From an uncultured Clostridia bacterium (lineage in GTDB: Bacteria > Bacillota > Clostridia > Oscillospirales > Acutalibacteraceae): a stretch of DNA of 64,000 nucleotides. The position numbers and the translations under genes were made by a program. Shown in pieces: positions 13,558 to 22,651 of this stretch (positions are counted from its first letter, which is position 1; every line of letters starts with the position of its first letter). The notes under the pieces are model-generated. The model had not been told where the DNA came from. It saw only the letters and a program-made list of their open reading frames with translations, and did not search any database. The DNA lies in the NCBI GenBank assembly GCA_937876375.1, contig CALEHY010000006.1, positions 1 through 64,000 of the forward strand, given 5' to 3'.

Positions 13558-14828
13558 ATGCAGAGCTTTGGGACAAGATGCATTATCTCTTCAGAGATTA
13601 CAATGACAGAATGGTCCATGCAGAGCTACACTATGATTTTGAGATAGATATCGACGCTCTCAAAACAGTAATGATTTGCTTTTTAGAAAAAGCACCAGTT
13701 CTACACTCCTCTTTTACCGACAACCATATCCATCCATACTGGACCGTTGAGGACTACAATATCAACGAGGTTGTACATGAATATCATATCGACGAGTCAG
13801 AGCTAAATGACAGAGTTAACGACTTTTTGGTACAGTACATTCCACCAGAAGCAAAGATTCAAATGCAGGTTGCTGTGTTCTACCACGGTGGCAAATCCAC
13901 ACTCTGCATAGTAGAAAATCATATGTGTATGGATGGTGGAGATTTCAAATATTTCCTAAAAGCACTATGCAAAAACTACAACGAATATATCGCAGATGGT
14001 ATTAGCCCAATCGACCTTAAAACTGGCTCAAGAGCATACACCCAGGTGTACGAAGACTTTACAGCCGGTGAAAGAAAGATGGCAAAAAATCTGTACAAGA
14101 ATATCAACACACCGGATGACCATGGCTTTCCATTCACTCCAGACAATATTAGGGACAAGTCATTCATTGCTAGAAGAAAGCTATCAGCTCAAACATTTGA
14201 CGAGCTGCGACTTGCTGGCAAAAAGCATGGTGCTACAATCAACGATATGATTTTGACTGCATATTTCTACTCGCTATACGAGCTAGCAAATTACAATCCA
14301 CTCGACAGTGTGTCGATATCCTGTGCTATTGATTTGCGTCGTCATATCAAGGACAGTAGTGAAAATGGTATCACCAATCATACTGCTTGGATGCAGTGCA
14401 AGGTGCCACAAAGGGGCAAGGACATATACGAGACACTTGAATATGTTGTAAGGTCATCAAATGCCTTTAAGCACGACAAATTCATGGGTCTACACGGTTT
14501 GCCACTACTATCATTCGGCTACAAAATTCTACCTCATGCAGCGTCAGAGGAGATAATAAAGGTTGGATATGCTAATCCACTACTAGCAATGAGTAATATC
14601 GGCATTTTAGAGGTCGACAAGCTAGCACTGAATGGACACGAGCCAACTGATGGATTTATGAGTGGCGCTGTAAAATACAAACCATTTGCCCTACTATCAG
14701 CTACCTCGATGAGAAAGGAGCTAACCCTTTCAATGTGTGTTAGAGGTAATGAAGAGGACAAGAAAATCGTTGAGCATTTCTTTGATTTAATCGAGAAGAA
14801 TATCAACGACTTAATCACAAACGCATAA
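13542..14828 (+). CDS. Condensation-fold acyltransferase-like protein
   Basis: A 428-residue protein of the chloramphenicol acetyltransferase/condensation-domain superfamily, closest in look to alcohol acetyltransferase and PapA5-like enzymes. The catalytic motif is NHMCMDGG (about residues 126-133), which keeps the HxxxDG core while the first His of the usual HHxxxDG is Asn. A second family region, VSISCAIDLRRHI, lies at about 258-270. Such enzymes move an acyl group from a thioester to an alcohol or amine; no carrier protein or peptide synthetase lies nearby, so it is probably a free-standing acyltransferase, perhaps for a lipid or cell-surface molecule. It is coupled to the membrane protein before it. 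Confidence 0.72.
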   Translation: MARKLNAELWDKMHYLFRDYNDRMVHAELHYDFEIDIDALKTVMICFLEKAPVLHSSFTDNHIHPYWTVEDYNINEVVHEYHIDESELNDRVNDFLVQYIPPEAKIQMQVAVFYHGGKSTLCIVENHMCMDGGDFKYFLKALCKNYNEYIADGISPIDLKTGSRAYTQVYEDFTAGERKMAKNLYKNINTPDDHGFPFTPDNIRDKSFIARRKLSAQTFDELRLAGKKHGATINDMILTAYFYSLYELANYNPLDSVSISCAIDLRRHIKDSSENGITNHTAWMQCKVPQRGKDIYETLEYVVRSSNAFKHDKFMGLHGLPLLSFGYKILPHAASEEIIKVGYANPLLAMSNIGILEVDKLALNGHEPTDGFMSGAVKYKPFALLSATSMRKELTLSMCVRGNEEDKKIVEHFFDLIEKNINDLITNA

Positions 14829-14834
14829 GAACAA

Positions 14835-14869
14835 AAAATCCGATACCTAAAAATTAGGTATCGGATTTT
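14835..14869. terminator. Bidirectional terminator
   Basis: A 16-bp perfect stem (AAAATCCGATACCTAA and its complement) with a 3-base loop has A and T runs on both sides. It ends the acyltransferase transcript on the plus strand and the corA transcript on the minus strand. Confidence 0.8.
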
Positions 14870-14893
14870 GCATTTAACATACGCTGAGGGATA

Positions 14894-15838
14894 TTATCCC
14901 CACCATTTTTTTACTTTTCCAAGAACGGATAGAATAATGACGGTAATCACCGTTACACCAATACAGATGAGATAGCCATATTCACTGTTAAGGCTTGGCA
15001 TATTGGTAAAGTTCATACCAAACCATCCAGTAATCAATGTCAGTGGCAAAAAGATAGTTGCAACAGCTGTAAACACCTTCATCGTTTTGTTAAGCTGTAG
15101 GTCAATATGAGTAGAATAAGCGTCTTGAAGGTGAGTTATACTACCACGAAGAGTATCTATATCCTCTCGAAGTCTAATGACCTTATTTGTAATATTCGAG
15201 ATATAGTGCAAGTCGTCGTTCTCAAATATATCATTCTCGTTTTCTTGCAGGGCTTCGGTAATATCCAGTATCTGCTCATAGTAATTGTGAAAAATCGCTA
15301 GTGCACATTTTTCTTCAAAAAGCTGCTGGCTAAAGTCCTTATTAGACTTGTCCTCAAGGACTGATTTTTCTAGCAGAGTGATGCTGTCCTCTAGCTCCTC
15401 AATAATCATTCCATCATTAGATATCAAGCCACCCAAGAAAGAATAAATTACCTTCTCCAATGTCACATTGTATCCATTATATTTCTTGATAGAGTCAGTA
15501 AACTTTGCCTTTGTCGAGCCATCAATATCATTAATATCAACAACGATGAACAAATCCTTTTTGATATACAGCGCAAGGCAATCCTCTTCATCGGTCACGT
15601 CAGCGATATTGACGATTTTTAGCTCTGTAAAGGTGTAATCATCATACACCTCAACACCAGAACGAAACAGCTCACTAGGCTGTAAGCACAAGTCGACAGT
15701 ACTCTTAGATATACCAAACGATTTGTAATTTTCTAGTAGCTCGTTAGAATTAAGATATCCTACAGTGAGCTTGTAATCAGATATTTCATCAATTTTTACA
15801 TTCATTAATCCATTTTGGTCAAAGGTGTATAGTAACAT
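14894..15838 (-). CDS. CorA-family divalent cation transporter
   Basis: A 314-residue CorA-like Mg2+/Co2+ channel. The large N-terminal cytoplasmic domain is alpha/beta followed by a long helical stretch (about residues 150-250). Two membrane helices end the protein, and the first is followed by the signature GMN (TGWFGMNFTNMP, about residues 272-283). The start is the ATG at 15838 after TGGAG; the frame is open 16 codons further up but without a ribosome site. Convergent with the preceding gene; a single gene with its own terminator. Confidence 0.87.
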   Translation of the reverse strand: MLLYTFDQNGLMNVKIDEISDYKLTVGYLNSNELLENYKSFGISKSTVDLCLQPSELFRSGVEVYDDYTFTELKIVNIADVTDEEDCLALYIKKDLFIVVDINDIDGSTKAKFTDSIKKYNGYNVTLEKVIYSFLGGLISNDGMIIEELEDSITLLEKSVLEDKSNKDFSQQLFEEKCALAIFHNYYEQILDITEALQENENDIFENDDLHYISNITNKVIRLREDIDTLRGSITHLQDAYSTHIDLQLNKTMKVFTAVATIFLPLTLITGWFGMNFTNMPSLNSEYGYLICIGVTVITVIILSVLGKVKKWWG

Positions 15839-15900
15839 ATCTATTCTCCAAATATTTGATAAACTTATTATATCAAATTTCACCACAATTTACAAATAAA

Positions 15901-15928
15901 AAAGCTCCAAGGGTAACCTTGGAGCTTT
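15901..15928 (-). terminator. Terminator of the PFOR gene
   Basis: A 12-bp perfect stem (AAAGCTCCAAGG / CCTTGGAGCTTT) with a 4-base loop. On the minus strand it is followed by TTTATTTG, directly after the PFOR stop. Confidence 0.8.
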
Positions 15929-15941
15929 TATTATTTAATGA

Positions 15942-18900
15942 TTAGTCCTGAGCAGGAGCATAGTACTCTACTAGACGAGCTAGCTTGTTGTACTTCTCGA
16001 TTGAGTTATCAGCAGCGATAGCAAATAGCTTCTCTGCCTTCTCAGGGAATGATCTCTTAAGTGAAGAGTATCTTGTCTCACCCTCGATGAACTCAACATA
16101 ATCAGCTGTTGGAGCCTTTGAGTCAAGTGAGAATGGGTTCTTACCCTCTGCAATAAGAGCTGGGTTGTAACGGAATAGGTTCCAATAACCAGCAGCTACA
16201 GCCTTCTTCTGCTCTGCCTGGTTGAATGGCATCTTGATACCGTGGTTGATACATGGAGCGTAGCAGATAACGATTGATGGACCGTTGTATGCAGCAGCCT
16301 CCTGGAATGCCTTTAGACACTGAGCAGCGTTAGCACCCATAGCAACCTGAGCAACATATACATAGCCATATGACATAGCGATCTGTGCAAGATCCTTCTT
16401 CTTAACGATCTTACCAGAAGCAGCAAACTTAGCTACAGCACCAGTTGGAGTAGCCTTTGATGACTGACCACCAGTGTTTGAGTAAACCTCTGTATCGAAT
16501 ACAACAATGTTAACATCCTCGTTAGAAGCGATAACATGGTCAAGACCACCGAAACCGATATCGTAAGCCCAACCGTCACCACCGAAGATGAACTGATATT
16601 TCTTAGCAGCGTAGTCAGCATCCTTCATGAAGTCGTCAGCAGCAGCCTTTGCATCGCCATCAAGATTTGCAGCCTTGATAGCAGCGATAAGAGCCTGAGC
16701 ATCAGCCTCGTTCTTAGCAGCATCCTCGTAAGTAGCAAGCCAAGCCTCAGCCTCCTTAACACCAGCCTCAGCAAGTGTCTGAGCGTCAGCAGCAAGTCTC
16801 TCACGAATTTGCTTCTGTGCAAGGTACATACCATAACCGAACTCAGCGTTATCCTCGAATAGTGAGTTAGACCAAGCTGGACCATGACCATTCTTATCTA
16901 CTGTGTAAGGAGTAGATGGAGCAGAACCACCCCAGATTGATGAACAACCTGTTGCGTTTGCGATATACATCTTGTCACCATATAGCTGTGTAACAAGCTT
17001 TGCATAAGGTGTCTCACCACAACCAGCACAAGCACCAGAGAACTCTAGGTATGGCTTTCTGTACTGAACACCACCGATATTTGGAAGAGCAACCTCAGCC
17101 TTAACTGAAGTATCAACAAGAGCATCATAGCTCTTCTGTACGTCAAGCTGTGAAGCGATAGGCTTCATTGTGAGTGACTTTGTAGGACAAACGTTTGCAC
17201 AAGAAGCACAACCAGTACAGTCAAGAGCAGATACGATAAGAGCATACTGATAATCAGTTCTCTTGTTCTTAATCATCTTTGTTCCCTCTGGAGCAGCAGC
17301 AGCCTCATCAGCATCCATACAAATTGGACGGATAACAGCGTGAGGACATACCATTGAACAAAGGTTACACTGTGCACAAGTGGTTGGATCCCACTCTGGA
17401 ACAGCGATAGCGATACCTCTCTTCTCGAATGCAGCAGAACCCTGTGGATATACACCATCAGCAGAGTCAACGAATGCTGATACAGGAAGATCGTCACCAT
17501 GTAGTCTACCAACTGGATCAAGAATATTCTTAACGAATGCCTTCATCTCTGGTCTGTCAGTAGGAACGTCGATATCCTTTGCCTCATCAACAGCGTCCTT
17601 CCAAGAAGCAGGAACGTCAATCTTAACAACCTCTTTTGAGCCACGGTCGATACCGTTGCAGTTTGAGTTAACGATAGCCTCGCCCTTCTTTGAGAACTTA
17701 GCAACTACCTTCTCCTTCATGTAGCCGATAGCCTCGTCTACTGGAAGAATACCAGAAATTGTGAAGAATGCTGACTGAAGAATTGTTGAAGCTCTACCAG
17801 GTAGGCCAACCTCTTCAGCAATCTTGATACCGTTGATTGTGTAGAAGTTAATATCATTCTCTGCAATGTACTTCTTCATCTTTGCAGGAAGATTTGCATC
17901 AAGCTCCTCTGGAGTCCAGATGCAGTTAAGTAGGAATGTACCACCTGGTACAAGATCCTGAACCATATCATATTTATCAACATATGAAGGATTATGACAA
18001 GCTACGAAATTAGCCTTGTTGATAAGGTATGTTGAAGTAATTGGTGATGAACCAAAACGTAGGTGAGATACAGTGATACCACCTGACTTCTTTGAGTCGT
18101 AGAAGAAGTAACCCTGTGCATACATATCTGTATGGTCACCGATAATCTTGATAGAATCCTTGTTAGCACCAACTGTACCATCAGAGCCAAGACCCCAGAA
18201 CTTACATGAAGTTGTACCTGCTGGAGTTGTATCAGGTGTCTCTGTTACAGGAAGTGAAAGATTTGTAATATCATCCTCGATTGAAAGAGTGAATGCCTTC
18301 TTTGGCTCAGCAGCAAGCATATTTGCATATACAGCAATAATGTGAGCTGGAAGAGTATCCTTTGAACCAAGACCGTAACGACCACCGTAAACTGGTACAG
18401 CGTCGAACTTTGTGCCCTTAAGAGCAGCAACAACGTCTAGGTATAGAGGCTCACCAAGTGAACCAGGCTCCTTTGTTCTGTCGATAACAGAAATGCTCTT
18501 TACTGTCTCTGGGATAGCAGAGATGAGGTGATCGATTGAGAATGGTCTGTATAGGTGAACACAGATCATACCAACCTTCTCGCCACGAGCGTTAAGGAAG
18601 TCAACTGTCTCCTTGATAGTATCACAAACTGAACCCATAGCAACGATTACTCTGTCTGCATCAGCAGCACCATAGTAGTTGAATAGCTTGTAGTCTGTGC
18701 CAATCTTTTCGTTAACCTTGTTCATGTACATTTCTGTAGCAGCAACAGCATCGTTGTAATACTTGTTACAAGCCTCTCTGTGCTGGAAGAAGATATCAGA
18801 GTTCTCAGCAGAACCACGAAGAACAGGTCTCTCTGGGTTAAGTGCACGAGCACGGAAATCAGCAACGTCCTGCATATCGATCATATCACGAAGATCCTCG

Positions 18901-19463
18901 TAATCCCAGATCTCGATCTTCTGAACCTCGTGAGAGGTACGGAAACCATCGAAGAAATGTAGATAAGGAACACGGCTCTTTAGTGTAGCAAGGTGAGCTA
19001 CAGCACCGAGGTCCATAACCTCCTGTACATTAGCAGCACAAAGCATAGCATAACCTGTCTGGCGACAAGCCATAACGTCAGAGTGATCACCAAAAATGTT
19101 TAGAGCGTGTGTTGATACACAACGAGCTGATACATGGATAACACTAGGAATAAGCTCACCAGCGATCTTGTACATATTTGGAATCATAAGTAGTAGACCC
19201 TGTGAAGCAGTGTAGGTAGTTGTCAAAGCACCAGCTGAAAGTGAACCGTGAACAGCACCTGCTGCACCAGCCTCAGATTCGAGCTCAGCAACCTTAACAG
19301 TCTGACCAAAAAGGTTTTTCACACCTCTTGCAGCCATAGCGTCAGTTTCCTCAGCCATAGGAGAAGATGGAGTGATAGGATAGATACCAGCAACTTCTGT
19401 AAACGCATAGCTTACGTGAGCAGCAGCACTGTTACCATCCATGGTTTTTCTTTTTCTTGCCAT
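15942..19463 (-). CDS. nifJ: Pyruvate:ferredoxin (flavodoxin) oxidoreductase
   Basis: A single-chain homodimeric PFOR of 1173 residues that oxidises pyruvate and CoA to acetyl-CoA and CO2 and passes electrons to ferredoxin. Domains in order: pyruvate/TPP pyrimidine-binding (YPITPSSPMAEETD near the N terminus), the gamma domain, a two-cluster ferredoxin domain (CAQCNLCSMVCP and CTGCASCANVCP, about residues 690-760), and the TPP-binding domain (GCAGCGETPYAKL, GGDGWAYDIGFGG). The start is the second ATG: GGAGGA, inside the first five codons of the longer frame, is spaced 7 bases before it. The promoter has a 15-bp palindrome upstream that also appears before the ferredoxin gene at 45790-45960, its likely electron acceptor. 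Confidence 0.96.
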   Translation of the reverse strand: MARKRKTMDGNSAAAHVSYAFTEVAGIYPITPSSPMAEETDAMAARGVKNLFGQTVKVAELESEAGAAGAVHGSLSAGALTTTYTASQGLLLMIPNMYKIAGELIPSVIHVSARCVSTHALNIFGDHSDVMACRQTGYAMLCAANVQEVMDLGAVAHLATLKSRVPYLHFFDGFRTSHEVQKIEIWDYEDLRDMIDMQDVADFRARALNPERPVLRGSAENSDIFFQHREACNKYYNDAVAATEMYMNKVNEKIGTDYKLFNYYGAADADRVIVAMGSVCDTIKETVDFLNARGEKVGMICVHLYRPFSIDHLISAIPETVKSISVIDRTKEPGSLGEPLYLDVVAALKGTKFDAVPVYGGRYGLGSKDTLPAHIIAVYANMLAAEPKKAFTLSIEDDITNLSLPVTETPDTTPAGTTSCKFWGLGSDGTVGANKDSIKIIGDHTDMYAQGYFFYDSKKSGGITVSHLRFGSSPITSTYLINKANFVACHNPSYVDKYDMVQDLVPGGTFLLNCIWTPEELDANLPAKMKKYIAENDINFYTINGIKIAEEVGLPGRASTILQSAFFTISGILPVDEAIGYMKEKVVAKFSKKGEAIVNSNCNGIDRGSKEVVKIDVPASWKDAVDEAKDIDVPTDRPEMKAFVKNILDPVGRLHGDDLPVSAFVDSADGVYPQGSAAFEKRGIAIAVPEWDPTTCAQCNLCSMVCPHAVIRPICMDADEAAAAPEGTKMIKNKRTDYQYALIVSALDCTGCASCANVCPTKSLTMKPIASQLDVQKSYDALVDTSVKAEVALPNIGGVQYRKPYLEFSGACAGCGETPYAKLVTQLYGDKMYIANATGCSSIWGGSAPSTPYTVDKNGHGPAWSNSLFEDNAEFGYGMYLAQKQIRERLAADAQTLAEAGVKEAEAWLATYEDAAKNEADAQALIAAIKAANLDGDAKAAADDFMKDADYAAKKYQFIFGGDGWAYDIGFGGLDHVIASNEDVNIVVFDTEVYSNTGGQSSKATPTGAVAKFAASGKIVKKKDLAQIAMSYGYVYVAQVAMGANAAQCLKAFQEAAAYNGPSIVICYAPCINHGIKMPFNQAEQKKAVAAGYWNLFRYNPALIAEGKNPFSLDSKAPTADYVEFIEGETRYSSLKRSFPEKAEKLFAIAADNSIEKYNKLARLVEYYAPAQD

Positions 19464-19537
19464 TGGATTTTCCTCCATATAAAAAATTTTTTACATAATT
19501 AATTGGACTAGGGGTTGTCCCCTACTTACCACATTAC

Positions 19538-19566
19538 ATTATAACACTGATATATTACAAATTCAA
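19538..19566 (-). promoter_or_regulatory. Promoter of the PFOR gene
   Basis: On the minus strand TTGAAT (19561-19566), 17 bases, TATAAT (19538-19543), with the extended -10 TGTTATAAT. The leader is about 70 bases. An imperfect palindrome (TATAACACTGATATA, 19540-19554) overlaps the -10 region. Confidence 0.65.
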
Positions 19567-19581
19567 CTTAAAATGCCGATT

Positions 19582-19596
19582 TATAACACTGTTATA
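19582..19596. promoter_or_regulatory. Perfect palindrome upstream of the PFOR promoter
   Basis: TATAACACTGTTATA: two 7-base arms, TATAACA and TGTTATA, around one base, centred about 25 bases above the -35. A near-identical palindrome lies at the same kind of position above the ferredoxin promoter (46061-46075). Possible binding site for a shared regulator; the regulator is not known. Confidence 0.4.
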
Positions 19597-19629
19597 TTGC
19601 ATAAAATACTGGAAATAGACACAAAAAAC

Positions 19630-19654
19630 AGCAGGATGAATATATCACCCTGCT
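19630..19654 (-). terminator. Terminator of the ECF/mreB/recD2 transcript
   Basis: A 10-bp stem (AGCAGGGTGA / TCATCCTGCT on the minus strand, one mismatch) is followed by GTTTTTTG, ten bases after the S-component stop codon. Confidence 0.7.
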
Positions 19655-19664
19655 AAATCTTAAT

Positions 19665-20354
19665 TTATGACAATGCAAGACCAAATTTTGTATTAATTCT
19701 GTCGATTTTTTTAACGAACGAATCTGCAAAAAGAAAGAGAAAAATTGCTGTCGAGCCAGCAAACACTAGCGAAAAAGGAACACCAGCACCATATATCGCC
19801 AAAGCACCTGACAATGACAAGTTGTCACCCAGTGACATTAGCACTGTTGAAGTATCAACAATGATGCCATAAACAGCAAAAACAAGCACAAATCCAACAA
19901 CAGATACAGTATATCTATTAGCCTTAATCACCTTGAATATCAGTCCTGCAATAAATCCAACGAGTCCCATCGCAACCATTTGAAATGGCGTCCAAAAGCC
20001 TTGACCAAAGAGAAAATTTGATACAAACATAGAGAACGCACCAACAATATATCCTCTTTCTGCTCCAAGGCAGATTGCTGACACGATGACTACAGCAGCG
20101 ATTGGCTTAACCTGTGGAACGAGATAGAACGCTGCTCTTGATACAACAGCAAGTGCTATCAGTGTTGCTATCAGCGTGACCTCTCTAGCAGTAATATTCT
20201 TTATCTCAAATCTTGCGAAAAATGGCAACATAGACAGCACCAAGACAGCAGCAGAAACGAGATAAAAATTCACACTATCAGTAAACATTAGCTGCCAAAC
20301 AACGACACCACCAAGGCTGACTACAAGGACAAGAAATGCGAAAAACCTATTCAT
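19665..20354 (-). CDS. ECF transporter S component, probable corrinoid type
   Basis: A 229-residue integral membrane protein with six or seven hydrophobic helices, matching the ECF substrate-binding (S) subunits. It is the last gene after ecfT and ecfA, overlapping the ATPase by 4 bases (ATGA). ECF-S proteins bind a vitamin or metal with high affinity. The substrate is inferred from context only: cob(I)alamin adenosyltransferase is in the same operon, so cobalamin or cobinamide is the best guess, and the two-helix N-terminal extension before ITAREVTLIATLIALAVV fits S components of the CbrT/CblT sort. A different vitamin cannot be excluded. Confidence 0.75.
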   Translation of the reverse strand: MNRFFAFLVLVVSLGGVVVWQLMFTDSVNFYLVSAAVLVLSMLPFFARFEIKNITAREVTLIATLIALAVVSRAAFYLVPQVKPIAAVVIVSAICLGAERGYIVGAFSMFVSNFLFGQGFWTPFQMVAMGLVGFIAGLIFKVIKANRYTVSVVGFVLVFAVYGIIVDTSTVLMSLGDNLSLSGALAIYGAGVPFSLVFAGSTAIFLFLFADSFVKKIDRINTKFGLALS

Positions 20355-21781
20355 ACCCTATCCCCCAAATCACACAATGCGACAGCCTTGCCACCAGTCA
20401 TTCGTGCAAGCTGGGTAGTGTAAAAACTGAGCGATGAGAAGAACTCTCTGCGTGGTGAGGTAGTAATAATTTCGCCACGAGATAAGAACGAGGCATAATC
20501 AGCATACTCACCAACAAATTCTATATCGTGAGACACCACCAAGACAGTCTTGCCCTTTCTGCACAAATCTTTAAGCAGTACAGCAAGCTTTTTCTTTAGC
20601 ACTGGGTCAAGGCCCTTTGTTGGCTCATCAAGTAGAATTATATCAGCACCAGTCGACAGCACCTTTGCAAGTGCCAAACGCATTGCTTGACCACCTGACA
20701 AATCATATGGGTGCTGGTCTGCTATATCGCTAATTTCGAGGTAATCAGTGAGATCACCAAATTCGACCTCATCACTACATTTTTCCTTGGTGAACAGATC
20801 AGTAACATTTTGGCACAAATATGACACCTTGCCAGCAGATTTTACCTTGCCACGATACTGGTGCTTAACACCAGATGCAACCTTTAACAGTGTGGATTTG
20901 CCACTAGAATTTGGTCCAAGAATAGCGTTAATACTACCCTCATAAACCTTTAGCGACAACGATGACAGAACATCATCGCCACGATTATATGCAAACGAAA
21001 CATTCTTTATTTCCATAGCTACAGATGGCATTGTAGCATCATCATATGGCTTAATCATCATATCATCAAGTGATTTTATTCTCCATTTGACTGGCAAAAG
21101 CTCTGCAATAGGACTATCAGAAATAATATCAGCCATCTTGTCAACACTATCCTTAACAACAGGCTGTCCCTTTTGCATAAATGCAATAGAGGTTGCTGAT
21201 GAAATGAGCTCATCAAGGTTGTGTTCTGACATAAGAATAGTCGTGCCAAAATCGTTATGTAGCCTAACAATCATCTGTATAAACCTAGTAGCAAACACTG
21301 GGTCAAGCTGTGATGTAGGCTCATCAAGTAGCAGAATATCAGGCTTCATTATCATAACTGATGCAAGATTCACCATCTGCTTTTCACCACCAGACAAGGA
21401 CGAAATATCCATATCAAGTTTTGACTCTAGGTTAAAATATGACGCTGTTTCTGCCACCAACAATTCGATTTGACCACCAGTCATACCCATATTAGTTAGT
21501 CCAAACGAAAGCTCTGACCTAACCTTATCGGATACAATGCTCTCATCAACATTCTGTGCAACATATCCGACTGTACCATCAATCTCGATATCACCAGTCA
21601 TTGTACCATTAGGTGATATTTCTTTTTTCAGCAATTTTAAGAGAGTTGATTTGCCGACAGCACTCTCTCCAACAAGCAGGCACAATTCACCCTTTTCGAC
21701 AGAAAGGGTCAAATCCTTTATGGCAGGGGTATTCACTTTTGGATAGGTAAAGTCTAATTCTTTGCATTTGATAGCTTCCAT
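20351..21781 (-). CDS. ECF transporter ATPase with two fused nucleotide-binding domains
   Basis: A 476-residue protein containing two ABC ATPase domains in one chain (EcfA1-EcfA2 type). Domain 1: Walker A GESAVGKST, signature LSGGEKQ, Walker B ILLLDEPTSQLD. Domain 2 (from about residue 255): Walker A GPNSSGKST, signature LSGGQAMR, Walker B IILLDEPTKGLD. Most ECF modules have two separate ATPases; the fused form is found in several Firmicutes systems dedicated to one substrate. The start is the ATG at 21781, 8 bases after GGGAGG, overlapping the end of ecfT by 28 bases. Confidence 0.9.
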   Translation of the reverse strand: MEAIKCKELDFTYPKVNTPAIKDLTLSVEKGELCLLVGESAVGKSTLLKLLKKEISPNGTMTGDIEIDGTVGYVAQNVDESIVSDKVRSELSFGLTNMGMTGGQIELLVAETASYFNLESKLDMDISSLSGGEKQMVNLASVMIMKPDILLLDEPTSQLDPVFATRFIQMIVRLHNDFGTTILMSEHNLDELISSATSIAFMQKGQPVVKDSVDKMADIISDSPIAELLPVKWRIKSLDDMMIKPYDDATMPSVAMEIKNVSFAYNRGDDVLSSLSLKVYEGSINAILGPNSSGKSTLLKVASGVKHQYRGKVKSAGKVSYLCQNVTDLFTKEKCSDEVEFGDLTDYLEISDIADQHPYDLSGGQAMRLALAKVLSTGADIILLDEPTKGLDPVLKKKLAVLLKDLCRKGKTVLVVSHDIEFVGEYADYASFLSRGEIITTSPRREFFSSLSFYTTQLARMTGGKAVALCDLGDRV

Positions 21782-22623
21782 AGAATATCCTCCCATAAAT
21801 CAGTAATAATCGGCACTAGCTGAAATGCAACAAAGCCACACACAGCACTAACGCTAAAGCTTTCGCTATATATCATTGGGTCAAAGATGAACGAGATATT
21901 GCCCAATCCTTTTTGTACAAATATGAGCACAGCAACTAGTATTATAAGGCACAATGCGATTATATCACTAGCGCTAGTTTTGTATCGTCCAGGCTTAACG
22001 GCTCTTGGATTATATCCCCTTGCTGTCATAGAGTCTGCTGTCACAATACTACTCTCTAAACTATAAGACACAAGAGCAGAAAAGTTATCTAGCGCTTGCT
22101 TCATTTTCTTCTTTGGTGGTGTACCACCATTTAGTCCAAGCTGTGCGTCTCTAATATCCTCTAGCTTTTTTGTAAATCTAGGCACAAAGCCTAGCACCAT
22201 TGAAAATATCAATGCAATCCTCGGTGCAAAGCGTAGCACATACACCACTCGTTCACTATCCATAATGCGTGAAAATGCACCAAACCAAAGCATCACAGCA
22301 CACAGCACCATACCTTGATTAAAGCCATAGAACAATGCCTCTAGTGTGAATCTAACGTCCTTAATAACGAACAGCTCCGTCACACCATAATGAGCAAAAA
22401 GCATATTAAAAACGCTCACAAAAAACAAAATTGCAACACTAAATTTGATAGAGCTGAGCACTCTACCCTTTAGTCTTGCAGAATATATCAGCGCTGTAAT
22501 GAGCGATACAGCAGAATATATAGGGTTGTTAATAGATAGCACAAAAACAAACACCAGCATAAAATATGCAGTGTGCACTGATGGATGAAATTTTGAAAAT
22601 CTATCTCTCATAAGCATAAACAT
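21754..22623 (-). CDS. ECF transporter T component
   Basis: A 289-residue membrane scaffold linking the ATPases to the S component. It begins with the family start MRDRFSKFHP, has five or six membrane helices, and near the C end carries an Ala-Arg-Gly coupling motif (SMTARGYNPRAV) that contacts the ATPase grooves. The start is uncertain: a GTG nine codons upstream would place a palindrome (22624-22645) inside the frame, and none of the candidate ATGs at 22623, 22617 or 22611 has a clear ribosome site, so translation may depend on coupling to the previous gene. Confidence 0.85.
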   Translation of the reverse strand: MFMLMRDRFSKFHPSVHTAYFMLVFVFVLSINNPIYSAVSLITALIYSARLKGRVLSSIKFSVAILFFVSVFNMLFAHYGVTELFVIKDVRFTLEALFYGFNQGMVLCAVMLWFGAFSRIMDSERVVYVLRFAPRIALIFSMVLGFVPRFTKKLEDIRDAQLGLNGGTPPKKKMKQALDNFSALVSYSLESSIVTADSMTARGYNPRAVKPGRYKTSASDIIALCLIILVAVLIFVQKGLGNISFIFDPMIYSESFSVSAVCGFVAFQLVPIITDLWEDILWKLSNAKN

Positions 22624-22651
22624 TTGGGCAGATAAAAATCTGCCCACCAAA

